Shown here piece after piece: positions 11,692-22,125 of a stretch of DNA of 64,000 bases (within the stretch, counting starts at the first letter, position 1; each line of letters starts with the position of its first letter). The stretch comes from Orobanche coerulescens. Its lineage: Eukaryota; Streptophyta; Magnoliopsida; Lamiales; Orobanchaceae. The position numbers and the translations under genes are program-made. The stretch lies in contig CM065802.1 in the NCBI GenBank assembly GCA_033398695.1, positions 204,743,096 through 204,807,095 of the forward strand, in the 5' to 3' direction. The notes under the pieces were generated by a model. That model made no database searches. It was not told the origin of the DNA and saw only the letters and a list, made by a program, of their open reading frames with translations.

Positions 11692-12186
11692 TGCAAGTAT
11701 AAAGTGCAAATACGAGCCATACACAACACATTCCGAGAATACAACGAAAGACTTCCCGATATATTTTTAGTTAAAAATAGTTCAAGTCTTGAAAGTAGAA
11801 ACGAAGCAAGTAAGCACTTTGAAAACATTTCCAAATCTTGGGAGTTTTGAAAACATTAGAAATTGAAAAGTTCTTAATTCCTCGAAAGCCATTTAGGGTC
11901 ACAGCCCCAAAGTTCATTTTCCTAAATATAAATCCGTTAACAAAACACGGGGTCCACAGCCCAACCATTTCGATCACAAAACACAGGGCCTACGACCCGA
12001 TCATCCACTGCAATTCACTTACAAGGACACATTACACATAACACATTAATCTTATGCCATTCTAGCCAAGAACCAAGACTCGATATATAATGTCTCTCGA
12101 CCCCGAGCACAAAGCATTGTGATACTCCGGACAAGATCACAATTAACGAAAACATCAACATCATCCTCAAGATGAAAACTACACTT

Positions 12187-12403
12187 GGTAACCCGCGACC
12201 GTACCCCTTAGTATCGGCCCCCAGACGCCCCGTCGAACGCTCCGGGTGGGAAACCACTTCCGCGGCCGTACCCCTTAGTATCGACCCCCAGACATCCCAT
12301 CGGACACTCCAGGTGGAAGTTCAACCACACACGCACCCAAGTCCACTTCCGCAGCCGTACCCCTTAGTATCGACCCCCAGACGTCCCGTCGAACGCTCCG
12401 GGT
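12187..12403. repeat. Tandem units, LARD right LTR
   Basis: Counterpart of 6786-7003, three units. Confidence 0.85.
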
Positions 12404-13515
12404 GGAAGGAACAACACACACACACGTTCCAAAATCACATTTGCAAACCACAAGCCTCGAAGGTCAATCACAGTATATATAGTCGAGGTACCTTACTAGA
12501 ATGGCCATATTATCCAACACGTACTCACGACCCGGAACTATAACAATTCACAAGGAAGCACAAGATCTCAACAGCACCGAACGACACAACCAATATCACA
12601 TAAACTCCCATATTCATCCATAACCACGTGACTCCAAGCACATAATTTGACAAAAGAATTACACTTTACATTTACCAACGACATAATCATACGCAATGAC
12701 ATCACAAGAAAGTAAGGTGATCCTATACTCGACACTAGCACACATATTCAACTAAGCATATTAATTCCCGACACACATGGGTCACCTTTACGAAAACCAT
12801 GATAGTAAATATACCGATTCTTTTGAAAAATGGTTATAAATATTTATTTAGCACATATCGACGATTAACAACCATAATATCCACAAAACACGAAATGTGT
12901 GGGCAAGATACTTGCCTCGAAATCAATTTGTGAATACTCCGACGAAAGCGGCTCGGCTAAATTCAAAACCAAAAGTCCAAAAGCAGGCCGAAATAAACCC
13001 CAAAACAGTCCCGAAACAGCTCGGCCGAAAGAGCCCCAAAACAGACCCAAAACAGCCCAAAAAACCGACCACCTTCGCGAGAAATCAATAACAACACAAT
13101 CACCACGAGAATAACACTGCTACGAATCAACAACACTAAACGAAATCTCAATCGACACTAAGAAACTACAAGGGTTCAAGGGTTCGTTCCAAGAAAGCCA
13201 AAATCATGTTCCGGGTGAAACGAAATCGATAAACGAGTTACTAATCCATAGATTACAACCAATACAACAAGAATTACATGACCAATTCATCATAATCGGC
13301 CCAGAATTGAAATCAAAAGGAAAACCCCAAAATAGTTGAAAAAGGATTTTTTTGAAGAATTACCTTAATCCGACGAAGAACAATGGATTAGATGTTGTTA
13401 AACATGATCAAGACTTCAAGAATATAATGATAATCTACTCAGGGATTGAAATCCCCATCAAATCGCCCAAAAACCGAGAGAGAGAAGTGAAAATGGGCTG
13501 AAAAACGCGACTGTC

Positions 13516-13524
13516 CTATTTATA
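13516..13524 (-). promoter_or_regulatory. TATA box in the LARD right LTR
   Basis: TATAAATAG on the minus strand, about 570 bp from the LTR start. Confidence 0.6.
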
Positions 13525-14090
13525 CAACTGGACAAAACGGCTCAGAACACGGCCCAAATTAGAGCCGTATTCCAGCGCCGTGTTATAAACGACTCAGCAA
13601 AAACGGTGCAAACAGCGTCGTATTCCAGGGCCGTATTCTGACAGTGTAGACTTTGTCATTATGACCATAACTTCTCCGTCCGGACTCCGATTGACTCGCC
13701 GTTTGAACCATTGGAAACCTAATTTGATGCTCTATCACATTGTAAAGTTTCAGAATTTTTAGACTTTATAAGCGCCGGTGGTGATCTTACAAAGTCGACC
13801 AAATGCACAAAAACAATACTCCTCGACAAAACAATAATTATACAACATGCAAGGAAATACTAACGGACAACACCAACGATCCAAATCGAAAACGAACACA
13901 TAACAAAGCAAGACATACTATTAGCTCGACTTACACAACGATAAGTCGTACCCGGCGAACACCACAACACGGTACATCGTGCCGTACCCAACATAGGGAA
14001 AAATCTCAAGAAATTGCCAACGGAACAAAATGAACGGCGCAATCGACAAAAATTCAAAAATAACCGGAATCAAGAATCTCGGGTATTACA

Positions 14091-14095
14091 GAAAC
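14091..14095. repeat. Target-site duplication GAAAC, right copy
   Basis: Second copy of the LARD target duplication. Confidence 0.95.
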
Positions 14096-14408
14096 GTCAA
14101 AAGTATCCTTCTAACACGTGATGTTCAACTATTAACGAATCTAACGGACTAGGTAAATATGATCAAACATCCCTTAGAACACTACTAATATTGGTGAAGA
14201 ATCACCTACCTCAAAGTAGTGAAGAACAAGGAGGAAATCGAAGCAAATCCAACGTCGAAGGCTTGAACACCAATCCTCAATGATCTACAATCTTCAACAC
14301 GAGCTAGGATGCTGGTATGAAGTGTTTAGGATGTAGGGAGTAATACTCTAAGTATAAGGATTCGGATGTGGGAAGAGAAAGGACTGAAAATACGAAAAGG
14401 ATGTTGTC

Positions 14409-14417
14409 CTATTTATA
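14409..14417 (-). promoter_or_regulatory. TATA box in the left LTR of A
   Basis: TATAAATAG on the minus strand, about 455 bp from the LTR start and directly downstream of the palindrome array. Confidence 0.65.
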
Positions 14418-14428
14418 GGAAATGGTTA

Positions 14429-14722
14429 TTAGCGCGCGCTAGTCCATACTCGTAGCGTGCGCTAACGGCTTACTGACTTCACTGTACTCAGCACTTAGCG
14501 TGCGCTATCTCATGTCAGTAGCGTGTGCTAAGGCGTTGACTTTGCTTTTCCCGAAAGCCGTCCAGGTTCATCCCGACACAATCCGACCGAAATCCTCAGC
14601 CGATCTCACCTACCACCCTGTCTTAATCATGCTGACTACGTATAGCGCGCGCTAAGGTCAAGCACAGCGTGCGCTATGGATCCAACTTAGCGTACGCTAC
14701 ACATAGTCGATAGCGTGCGCTA
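14429..14722. repeat. Palindrome cluster, U3 block of A left LTR
   Basis: About eight copies, including TTAGCGCGCGCTA, TAGCGTGCGCTAA, TAGCGCGCGCTAA and TTAGCGTACGCTA. They lie between the LTR start and the TATA box in element sense. Confidence 0.92.
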
Positions 14723-14871
14723 CATGCGCAGAATCACAATTTACATCACATTATGAAATCATACGCTCAACAACATCGGATTATGAGATACGGAGAATAA
14801 TACTCAGATTAAAGTGCAACAATTACAATGTCACAAGTTCCAAATACATATCAGAAATCTCGGGTATTACA

Positions 14872-14889
14872 TCCTTCCTCCCTAAAAAG
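14872..14889 (-). promoter_or_regulatory. Polypurine tract of element A
   Basis: On the minus strand, CTTTTTAGGGAGGAAGGA directly abuts the LTR start TGTAATACC, as expected for plus-strand priming. Confidence 0.85.
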
Positions 14890-14908
14890 AAGTTTCGACC
14901 CGAAACTT
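14890..14908 (-). promoter_or_regulatory. Hairpin upstream of the element A polypurine tract
   Basis: AAGTTTCGGGTCGAAACTT on the minus strand: an 8-bp perfect stem with loop GGT. It overlaps the last codons of pol. Confidence 0.75.
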
Positions 14909-17900
14909 AAGATGAAAACAATTCTGGATATCTAGCCTTCATACTTTCCTCTGTTTGCCAAGTGGCCTCTTCAGCTCCATGTCGTGACCATTGAACTTTA
15001 ACCAAGTGTATTGGTTTATTTCTCAACTGTTTGATCCGACTCTCAAGTATCTTGATTGGTCTCTCCTCGAAGGTGCCGTCATTAGCTATCTCGATCTCGC
15101 CGAAATCAATGACGTGACTGGGGTCCGGTACATACTTCCGCAATTGGGATACGTGAAACACATTATGAACGTGACTCAGCGATGGCGGTAAGGCCAACCT
15201 GTATGCTAAATCTCCAACTCTCTCGAGGATCTCGAATGGTCCGATATATCTCGGACTAAGCTTGCCTCTCCTCCCAAAATGGAAAATCCCTTGTGTAGGA
15301 GACACCTTCAATAGTACATGGTCCCCAACGTCAAACTCTAGAGGGCGACGACGTACGTCTGCATAAGACTTCTGTCGACTCTGTGCAGTCAACAGTCTTT
15401 CTCGAATCAAAGCTATCTTCTCTTGAGTCTGATTTATCAATTCCGGTTCCGTCCCGATCGAATCCGAAGAATCATCCCAACACAGGGGTGATCGGCATCT
15501 TCTCCCGTACAAAGCTTCAAATGGTGCCATCTTAATAGAAGCATGCCAACTATTATTGTAAGTGAATTCAATCAATGGCAAATGGACTTCCCAATCAGTC
15601 GACCAGTCTAAGGCACAAGCTCTAAGCATGTCTTCTACCGTTTGAATAGTCCTTTGGATGACCGTCCGTTGGGGATGATAAGTCGTGCTAAAGTTGAGCT
15701 CGATCCCCAAATCCTCGTGCACTTGCCCTCCGTAGTGCGACACGAAGCGACCATCTCGATCTGAAATAATGGTCTTCGGCGTCCCGTGCAATCTAACTAT
15801 CTCTGCAACAAATACTCGCGCCAATCTCTCTGGTCCCCATGTATCTTTAATTCCTAGGAAATGAGCCGACTTGGTTAGTCGATCAACTATAACCCAAATC
15901 ATGTTCATTCCCGTTCTAGTCCTTGGCATACTGGTGATGAAATCCATCGAGATATCCTCCCACTTCCACTCAGGGATCGGAAGTGGCTTTAACATTGCGG
16001 TAGGTCGCTGATGCTCAATCTTAACCTGCTGACAAGTCAAACACTTCGAAACGTACTCTGCTACGTCCTTCTTCATATTCCCCCACCAGAAGTTTTGTTT
16101 TAAATCCTTATACATCTTACTGCTGCCTGGGTGAATAGAATAGGGCGCGTTGTGAGCTTCCTTCAGAATAGTCCGACTCAATTCATCATTATCGGGAACG
16201 CAAAGTCGGTTCTGAAATCTCAGAACTCCATCATCTTGTATCACGAATCCTGGGGCTTTTCCTTTCTTTGCTTCGTCACATAATCGAAGGATCAGAGAAT
16301 TGTTCAACTGCTTAGATTTGATTTCCTCGACTAGTGACGAAGTCAGTTCCATCACATATAGTTGCCCTTGAATTCCTGGCGCCCATACTTCAATCCCTTC
16401 GCGGATCAGTTCTCGTTGAATGCTGGTTTGGGACGTAAGAGCTTCCAACACTCGAAGAGAAACAGGTTTACGGCTCAATGCATCGGCTACTACGTTTGCT
16501 TTCCCCGGATGATAGAGAATCTCCAAGTCATAATCCTTGATCAGTTCCAGCCACCTTCTCTGCCTCATGTTTAATTCTTTCTGACTAAAAATGTACTTGA
16601 GGCTCTTATGGTCTGTAAAGATCTGGCAACGAGTGTCGTACAAATAATGTCGCCAAATTTTCAAGGCAAAGACCACAAGTGCTAGCTCTAGATCATGAGT
16701 CGGGTAATTTACTTCGTACGGTTTCAACTGCCGAGAAGCATAGGCAATTACCTTATCCTTTTGCATCAACACACATCCCAGACCCTGATTTGAAGCGTCG
16801 CTGTAAACCATGAATCCATCAGTTCCATCTGGCAATGCTAATATAGGTGCTGTCGTCAGTCTCTTCTTAAGTTCATCAAAACCAGCTTGGCATTTCTCAT
16901 CCCATATGAACTTTCGAGTTTTTTGTAACAGCTGAGTGAGTGGACGAGCAATTTTGGAAAATCCCTCTACAAAGCGGCGATAATATCCAGCAAGTCCTAA
17001 GAAGCTTCGGACTTCTTTCACATTTTTAGGAGCTTCCCATTCCAAGATTGCTTCGACTTTCTTCGGGTCCACCTGAACTCCGTTTGCTGATATCACATGC
17101 CCAAGGAAGGTTACTTCCTTAAGCCAGAACTCGCATTTTGAAAGCTTTGCATACAACTGTTCCTTCCTCAAGGTGCTCAAAACCACACATAAATGTTCGG
17201 CATGCTCCTCTGCGTCCTTCGAATATATCAAGATGTCATCAATGAAGACGACCACAAATTTATCCAAGTATTCCAAGAATACCCGATTCATCAATTGCAT
17301 GAATACCGCAGGAGCATTGGTAAGTCCAAATGGCATCACTACAAATTCATAATGCCCGTACCGGGATCTGAAAGCAGATTTCGGTATATCCGATTCCTTA
17401 ATTCTTAACTGATGGTATCCTGATCGCAAGTCAATCTTCGAGAATACCCTTGCCCCTTGCAGTTGATCAAATAAGTCGTCGATCCGAGGTATAAGATACT
17501 TATTCTTGATCGTCATCTTGTTGAGCTCCCTGTAATCAATACAGAGTCGGAGGGACCCGTCTTTCTTCCGTATAAAGAGAACGGGCGCTCCCCAAGGAGA
17601 AACGCTAGGTTGAATATAACCCTTCTGTAACAATTCCTCCAGTTGCTTCTTGAGTTCATACATCTCGGTTGGCACCATGCAGTATGGTGCCCTGGAAATA
17701 GGAGCTACTCCAGGCTCTAATTCGATAGTGAATTCCACTTCTCTCTGCGGAGGTAGCCCCGGTAGTTCGTCAGGAAATACATCTGAGAACTCATTCACAA
17801 CTGAAATAGACGAGAGCTCTACTCCTTCCTCTTTCCTCATGGCATAGCACCAAAGTCCATGACATCCTTGCTTCAGTAATTTTACGGCTTTCATTACTTT

Positions 17901-18347
17901 AATCAATTTTCCCGAGCTTCCCGGTCTCCAACCTCTAAATAAGTGTTCAGATCCGTCATCAGCCATGATAGAAATGATTCTCTTTCGGTAATTCAGAATA
18001 GCTCCATAACGGTTGAGCCAATCGTCTCCGAGAATTAAGTCGTCACCATGGATGTCAACTACAATAAGATTCGATGGCCAATCTCTCCCTCCTATAGACA
18101 CTGGAAAATCTCTAGCCTCTAGGGTTCCCACAATTCTCTCTCCACTCGGCAAACCCACAACATATGGTTCACAATCAAATAAGCACGTGATTTTTAAACG
18201 ATTTACATAGTTCAATGATACGAAAGAATGTGTAGCTCTGGAATCGAATAAAACACTAACTGGTTGCAAAAGGATCTGAATCGTACCTGATGCAATGGCG
18301 GTGTTCAACGTCGATTTCCTCATCTCGTAGCGGAGGAACGGACCCAA
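14907..18347 (-). pseudogene. Element A pol polyprotein (protease-RT-RNase H-integrase-chromodomain), inactive
   Basis: An open frame of 1146 codons with the full pol order. A retropepsin starts near residue 30; its active site reads D35-S36-R37 instead of D-S/T-G, so the catalytic loop is altered. RT (about 220-400) has [10 protein letters not shown] near 370 and so keeps its catalytic aspartates. RNase H (about 500-630) starts at [10 protein letters not shown]. The integrase zinc region ends CLTCQQVK (about 770), and its first two acidic residues are present (ISMDF about 800, SDRDGRF about 862). The stretch that should carry the catalytic glutamate reads [14 protein letters not shown] (about 890), so that residue is gone. 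A chromodomain ([13 protein letters not shown]) closes the protein at about 1096-1146. The frame looks intact but could not be active as it stands. Gag lies upstream in other frames, with the break near 18350. Confidence 0.93.
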
Positions 18348-19523
18348 AGATGATGTCTCTCTCTCTTCCCAACGTTCTGCTGAAATCCACTCTGCTGCGT
18401 CTGGTTCACACTTGTCTCCTTCGGAACTGGCGCTGGAGTGCGAGTACCAAAAGATCTAGTAGCAGCTCCACAGAAAGCCGCACGATGCCCTTCTTGCCCA
18501 CAATCGTAACAAGTCACAGAAGATGCGGGGCAATCACGTCGAATATGCCCTGCTCGACCACAATTGTAGCATTTCTTTGACGCGTCCGAAACTGCTGATG
18601 TAGCCCAGAACTTCTTTCCACCTCTAGAAGGATGTGGAGGCTTCTTAGCCGAATAAAAGGAAGACTGGCCCTTGCGGGGCCCACCACTTTTGTTTTCTGA
18701 GAAGTTGCCAGTCACCTTCTGCTTCTTTGCCTCCACTGATTTCTCCACCGCCGCCTCTTTCATGTCGTAGGCTAGAGCTTTGTCTTGATACTGTCGCAAT
18801 GTAGTACACTCGAATCCGGACATGTACTGCTGAATTTCCGGCTTCATTCGCATATCGAAATGAAAAATATTTTCTGCCTCCGTTCTGACCAAGTGTCGCA
18901 CACAAGTTAGCTGATGATTAAAAGTTTTGATTACATCTGTCACAGATGCTTCCGAACTCTGTGGTGAGAAGAACTCTCGGATATTTGCCTCTCTAACTGG
19001 ACGAGGACAATACTGTGCTTCCATCATTTGTTTGAATTCCGTCCAGTCCGCATTATGATTCTCGGGTCGAATAGCTTCCCACCAGTCAAAGGCCTCCCGG
19101 TGAAAATACTGGGCAATGGGAACCTTAGGTCCTCGGGACGCTTAAGACCCGCGAATATCTTCTCTAACTCCTTAAGCCGGTGATTCCAAGTAAGTGCCTC
19201 ACAGACCGTCAAATTTTAGCGGGTGCAATTTGACCATCTCGGCAAGCCATCTGTCTCCCGGTTATCCTCGTGGTGCCGCTTTGTCCCATCGCCGTCTGCA
19301 TGCGGTCGACTACCTGAGCGAATTGGTTTATCTGAGTCACAACCTGTTGAAGCACTCCCGGCATGTTAGGATTTGCGTCGTCGTTCGCCGATCCCTGTTG
19401 CCCTCCAGAATGGGAATCGGTCCTACTAGCCGATAATTCTGGGGTAGTTGCGGAGTCCTCCTGTCTCATATTTCCACGTCCGCGTCCACGACCACGTCCG
19501 CGTCCGCGACCTCCTCTCAACAT
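18320..19523 (-). pseudogene. Element A gag, frameshifted
   Basis: Gag starts at MLRGGRGRGRGRGRG (start codon at 19523) and continues in three frames: about 19209-19523, 19024-19212 and 18320-19027. The middle part has TWNHRLKELEKIFAGLKRPE, and the third has the capsid motif FDMRMKPEIQQYMSGFECTT, typical of plant retrotransposon gag. Two zinc knuckles follow (CYNCGRAGHIRRDC and CYDCGQEGHRAAFC). Gag would form the virus-like particle and bind genomic RNA. At least two frameshifts break it, and a further one separates it from pol. Confidence 0.9.
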
Positions 19524-19769
19524 ACTGAAAACACAATCTTTCAATATCCAGGACGAAATTTTCAAAAATAAAACCCGCCAATTACTCACAAAACAGAATT
19601 AAGTAAAACGGTAGTACAAGAGATTAGGAGACTTACAACCACGGTCCACATGACGACTTTTGGCTGAACAGTGATGTTACGAACGACTCGTAAATTAATA
19701 ACGTAAACAGACCCAACTAAAAACCCGACTGCCAAGATATCCATGAATCTTAGCTCTGATACCATATTC
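19524..19769 (-). other. Element A leader and primer-binding site
   Basis: Lies between the right LTR and the gag start. It contains TGGTATCAGAGC on the minus strand at 19753-19764, a match to the initiator methionine-tRNA primer site. The leader closely resembles that of element D (44001-44235), so A and D are copies of one family. Confidence 0.85.
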
Positions 19770-20092
19770 TGTAACACCCCGAGATATTCGGAATAATTAC
19801 AGCGCCGTAAACCCTTTAGGTAAGGATTTACAAGGCTAATTAAAAAGGAATGTAAATATATGACATCAATACTGCGGAAATTCAAGTTTACAAAACCATT
19901 CAACTAGTTCAACGAGTAATTAATACAACCATATCGAAATGATATTAATAAGACACGCGTACTCAAGTACTGAAAATAAACCAAGAAAACAAATCACCAA
20001 CAACAACCAACATCACTGAACCCCTTCATCGTCACATCGGTACTGTGGCTGTTTCCATGCTCCTCGGCTACCTGAACATCAAAACAAATGTC

Positions 20093-20125
20093 CACCCCCG
20101 AAGGGGTTAGCAAAACGATGCTAGT
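20093..20125 (-). promoter_or_regulatory. Conserved double hairpin, A right LTR
   Basis: Identical in structure to 4581-4613, with the TTCG tetraloop. Confidence 0.7.
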
Positions 20126-20251
20126 ACAAGTATCATTTAAATGAATCAAATATGCATCAACAATACATAACAAGATACACCACACGGACTTCCGCTACCG
20201 GAATCCGATAATGCGAATCCACAAGATTCCATTAACACAGCATGGGTATTC

Positions 20252-20410
20252 CAATGATCCAGCGCCCTCAGCATAGATCCCAAGATGATCCCGTCGGACC
20301 AACACGAGGTGGAAATAACCCGTCTAATGATCCAGCGCCCTCAGCCTAGATCCCAAGATGATCTCGTCGGACCAACACGAGGTGGACATCCGATCCAGCG
20401 CCCTCAGCAT
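20252..20410. repeat. Tandem units with CGTCGGACC core, A right LTR
   Basis: Counterpart of 4742-4885 with the same two-and-a-half unit structure. Confidence 0.85.
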
Positions 20411-20784
20411 AGATCGCACAACAAACACAAACATAACTCATGCATACACATATTCCAAATCGCCATGTCCATCAACATGAACATACAAACACTAGATAAC
20501 GAATATCATGACAATTCAATGAAATAAATCTCATGTTCAACAACATGAATAATTACACGCATGCTCAAAATACCAATGTTAACATATTAAGATACTTGCC
20601 TCGAAGTTGGCAAGAACGAAACACTTCAATGATCTCAACACACTCGAAGGCCGCCTCCTTCGATCAACGTAGCAAGCTCGAACCTTAACAAAAGGAATGA
20701 TATACAAATCATCTCAAGTCGAACGATTGCCTATCAATACGGTCTACAGCCAAAAGTTCAAAATATACAATCTGCCTGAACCAC

Positions 20785-20996
20785 TTAGCGTACGCTACGT
20801 ACTCTACGTAACGTGCGCTAAGCTCGCGTTAGCAGACGCTATCGTCTAAGCCTAGCGACGCTAGCCATGGATCGACTGCTTTCGATCGGCACCGATCGAC
20901 TCGGTGATATCATAACGCACGTTACGTACCAAACGTAGCGTGCGTTAACTTATCCCCGATAGCGCACGTTAACTTACGTATGTTAGCGTGCGCTAA
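20785..20996. repeat. Palindrome cluster, downstream block of A right LTR
   Basis: Counterpart of 5273-5489 but with many small indels that damage individual palindromes (for example TAGCGACGCTA and TTAGCAGACGCTA). Confidence 0.9.
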
Positions 20997-21676
20997 CCGT
21001 ACGGCGATTACTCGGTAGAAAATCGATCTAATGGTGATGAACTCATGAATTCTATGGTGATAATACAAGTCATCCCCGAGCATATCATGCTAATAAGGTT
21101 TATGAAAGACCTTTATGGATAAAATGACTACGAGACACAAGGATACGTATCATCATTACTACACCATAATTCATCTTGATCTTCAAGAAAATATTCTAAG
21201 TTCCGTTCATCCTACGTTCCAAAACGCATGATTCCAATGTGTAAAACGTAACAACTTGGTAAATTCCATCTACTGGTCACAAATTGGTTTTGAAGATACA
21301 TAAAATGCTTAGGAGTCCACATACTAAAAGGTTCAAAGGATTATACGAAGAATAAGTGCCGAAACGTCAAAAGTATCCTTCTAACACGTGATGTTCGACT
21401 ATTAACGAATCTAACGGACTAGGTAAACATGATCAAACATCCCTTAGAACACTACTAATATTGGTGAAGAATCACCTACCTCAAAGTAGTGAAGAACAAG
21501 GAGGAAATCGAAGCAAATCCAACGTCGAAGGCTTGAACACCAATCCTCAATGATCTACAATCTTCAACACGAGCTAGGATGCTGGTATGAAGTGTTTAGG
21601 ATGTAGGGAGTAATACTCTAAGTATAAGGATTCGGATGTGGGAAGAGAAAGGATGAAAATACGAAAAGGATGTCAT

Positions 21677-21685
21677 CTATTTATA
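21677..21685 (-). promoter_or_regulatory. TATA box in the right LTR of A
   Basis: TATAAATAG on the minus strand, same context as at 14409. In the 5' LTR this is the copy that would drive the element. Confidence 0.65.
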
Positions 21686-21696
21686 GGAAATGGTTA

Positions 21697-21976
21697 TTAG
21701 CGCGCTAGTCCATACTGTAGCGTGCTCTAACGGCCATCGACTTCATCAGACTCAAGACTTAGCGTGCGCTATCTCATGTCGCAGCGTGCGCTAAGGCGTT
21801 GACTGCTTTTCCGAAAGCCGCCTGTGTTCATCCCGACACAATCCGACCAAATCCTCACCGATCTCACCTACCACCTGTCTTAATCATGCCGACTACGATA
21901 GCGCGCTAAGGTCAAGCACAGCGTGCGCTATGGATCCAACTTAGCGTACGCTACACATAGTCGATAGCGTGCGCTA
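21697..21976. repeat. Palindrome cluster, U3 block of A right LTR
   Basis: Counterpart of 14429-14722, again with small indels (TTAGCGCGCTA, TAGCGTGCTCTAA, ATAGCGCGCTAA). Confidence 0.9.
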
Positions 21977-22125
21977 CATGCGCAGAATCACAATTTACAT
22001 CACATTATGAAATCATACGCTCAACAACATCGGATTATGAGATACGGAGAATAATACTCAGATTAAAGTGCAACAATTACAATGTCACAAGTTCCAAATA
22101 CATATCAGAAATCTCGGGTATTACA

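Larger units (their letters stand above)
5865..14090 (-). mobile_element. Nested non-autonomous LTR retrotransposon (LARD type)
   Basis: Two long LTRs (5865-8679 and 11265-14090, 2815 and 2826 bp) flank a 2585-bp internal region that has no protease, RT, RNase H or integrase. The whole is bounded by a perfect 5-bp duplication GAAAC (5860-5864 and 14091-14095), and the uninterrupted sequence of A's other LTR has this target once, at 21361-21365. The primer site next to the right LTR and the polypurine tract next to the left LTR put the element on the minus strand. With no pol, it would have depended on proteins from a related chromovirus. The LTR copies are very similar except for one block (7550-7640 against 12950-13065). 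Confidence 0.95.
11265..14090 (-). repeat. LARD right (5') LTR
   Basis: Near-identical partner of 5865-8679. The hairpin pair is at 11645-11691, the tandem units at 12187-12403 and the TATA box at 13516-13524. The duplicated CAGTCCCGAAACAG block of the left LTR is replaced by a different sequence here (12950-13065). Confidence 0.95.
14091..14871 (-). repeat. Left (3') LTR of element A, second segment (U3 in element sense)
   Basis: It matches 21361-22125. On the minus strand this is the start of the LTR: TGTAATACCCGAGATTTC, then the palindrome array, then a TATA box at 14409-14417. The first five bases (GAAAC) are the second copy of the LARD target duplication. Confidence 0.92.
4256..22125 (-). 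mobile_element. Gypsy element A (Tekay-type chromovirus, minus strand) with a nested LARD
   Basis: An LTR retrotransposon with both LTRs present. The left LTR (3' LTR in element sense) is 4256-5864 plus 14096-14871 and is interrupted by the nested element at 5865-14090. The right LTR (5' LTR) is 19770-22125. Each begins TGTAACACC and ends TATTACA as read on the plus strand. A methionine-tRNA primer site (19753-19764) abuts the right LTR and a polypurine tract (14872-14889) abuts the left one. The internal region, 14872-19769, carries gag and pol. The 5 bases flanking the two ends (CCACT and TCTCA) do not match, so no target duplication remains. The C-terminal chromodomain and the gag with two CCHC knuckles place it with the Tekay/Del chromoviruses. 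Confidence 0.92.
19770..22125 (-). repeat. Right (5') LTR of element A
   Basis: An uninterrupted 2356-bp LTR. It contains the conserved hairpin pair (20093-20125), a tandem-repeat block (20252-20410), two palindrome clusters (20785-20996 and 21697-21976) and a TATA box on the minus strand (21677-21685). Compared with the left LTR, the indels are concentrated in the palindrome clusters. Confidence 0.93.

Noticed and set aside
14991..18580. Plus-strand frames opposite the pol and gag of element A
   Set aside because: Antisense shadows of a strong minus-strand coding region.
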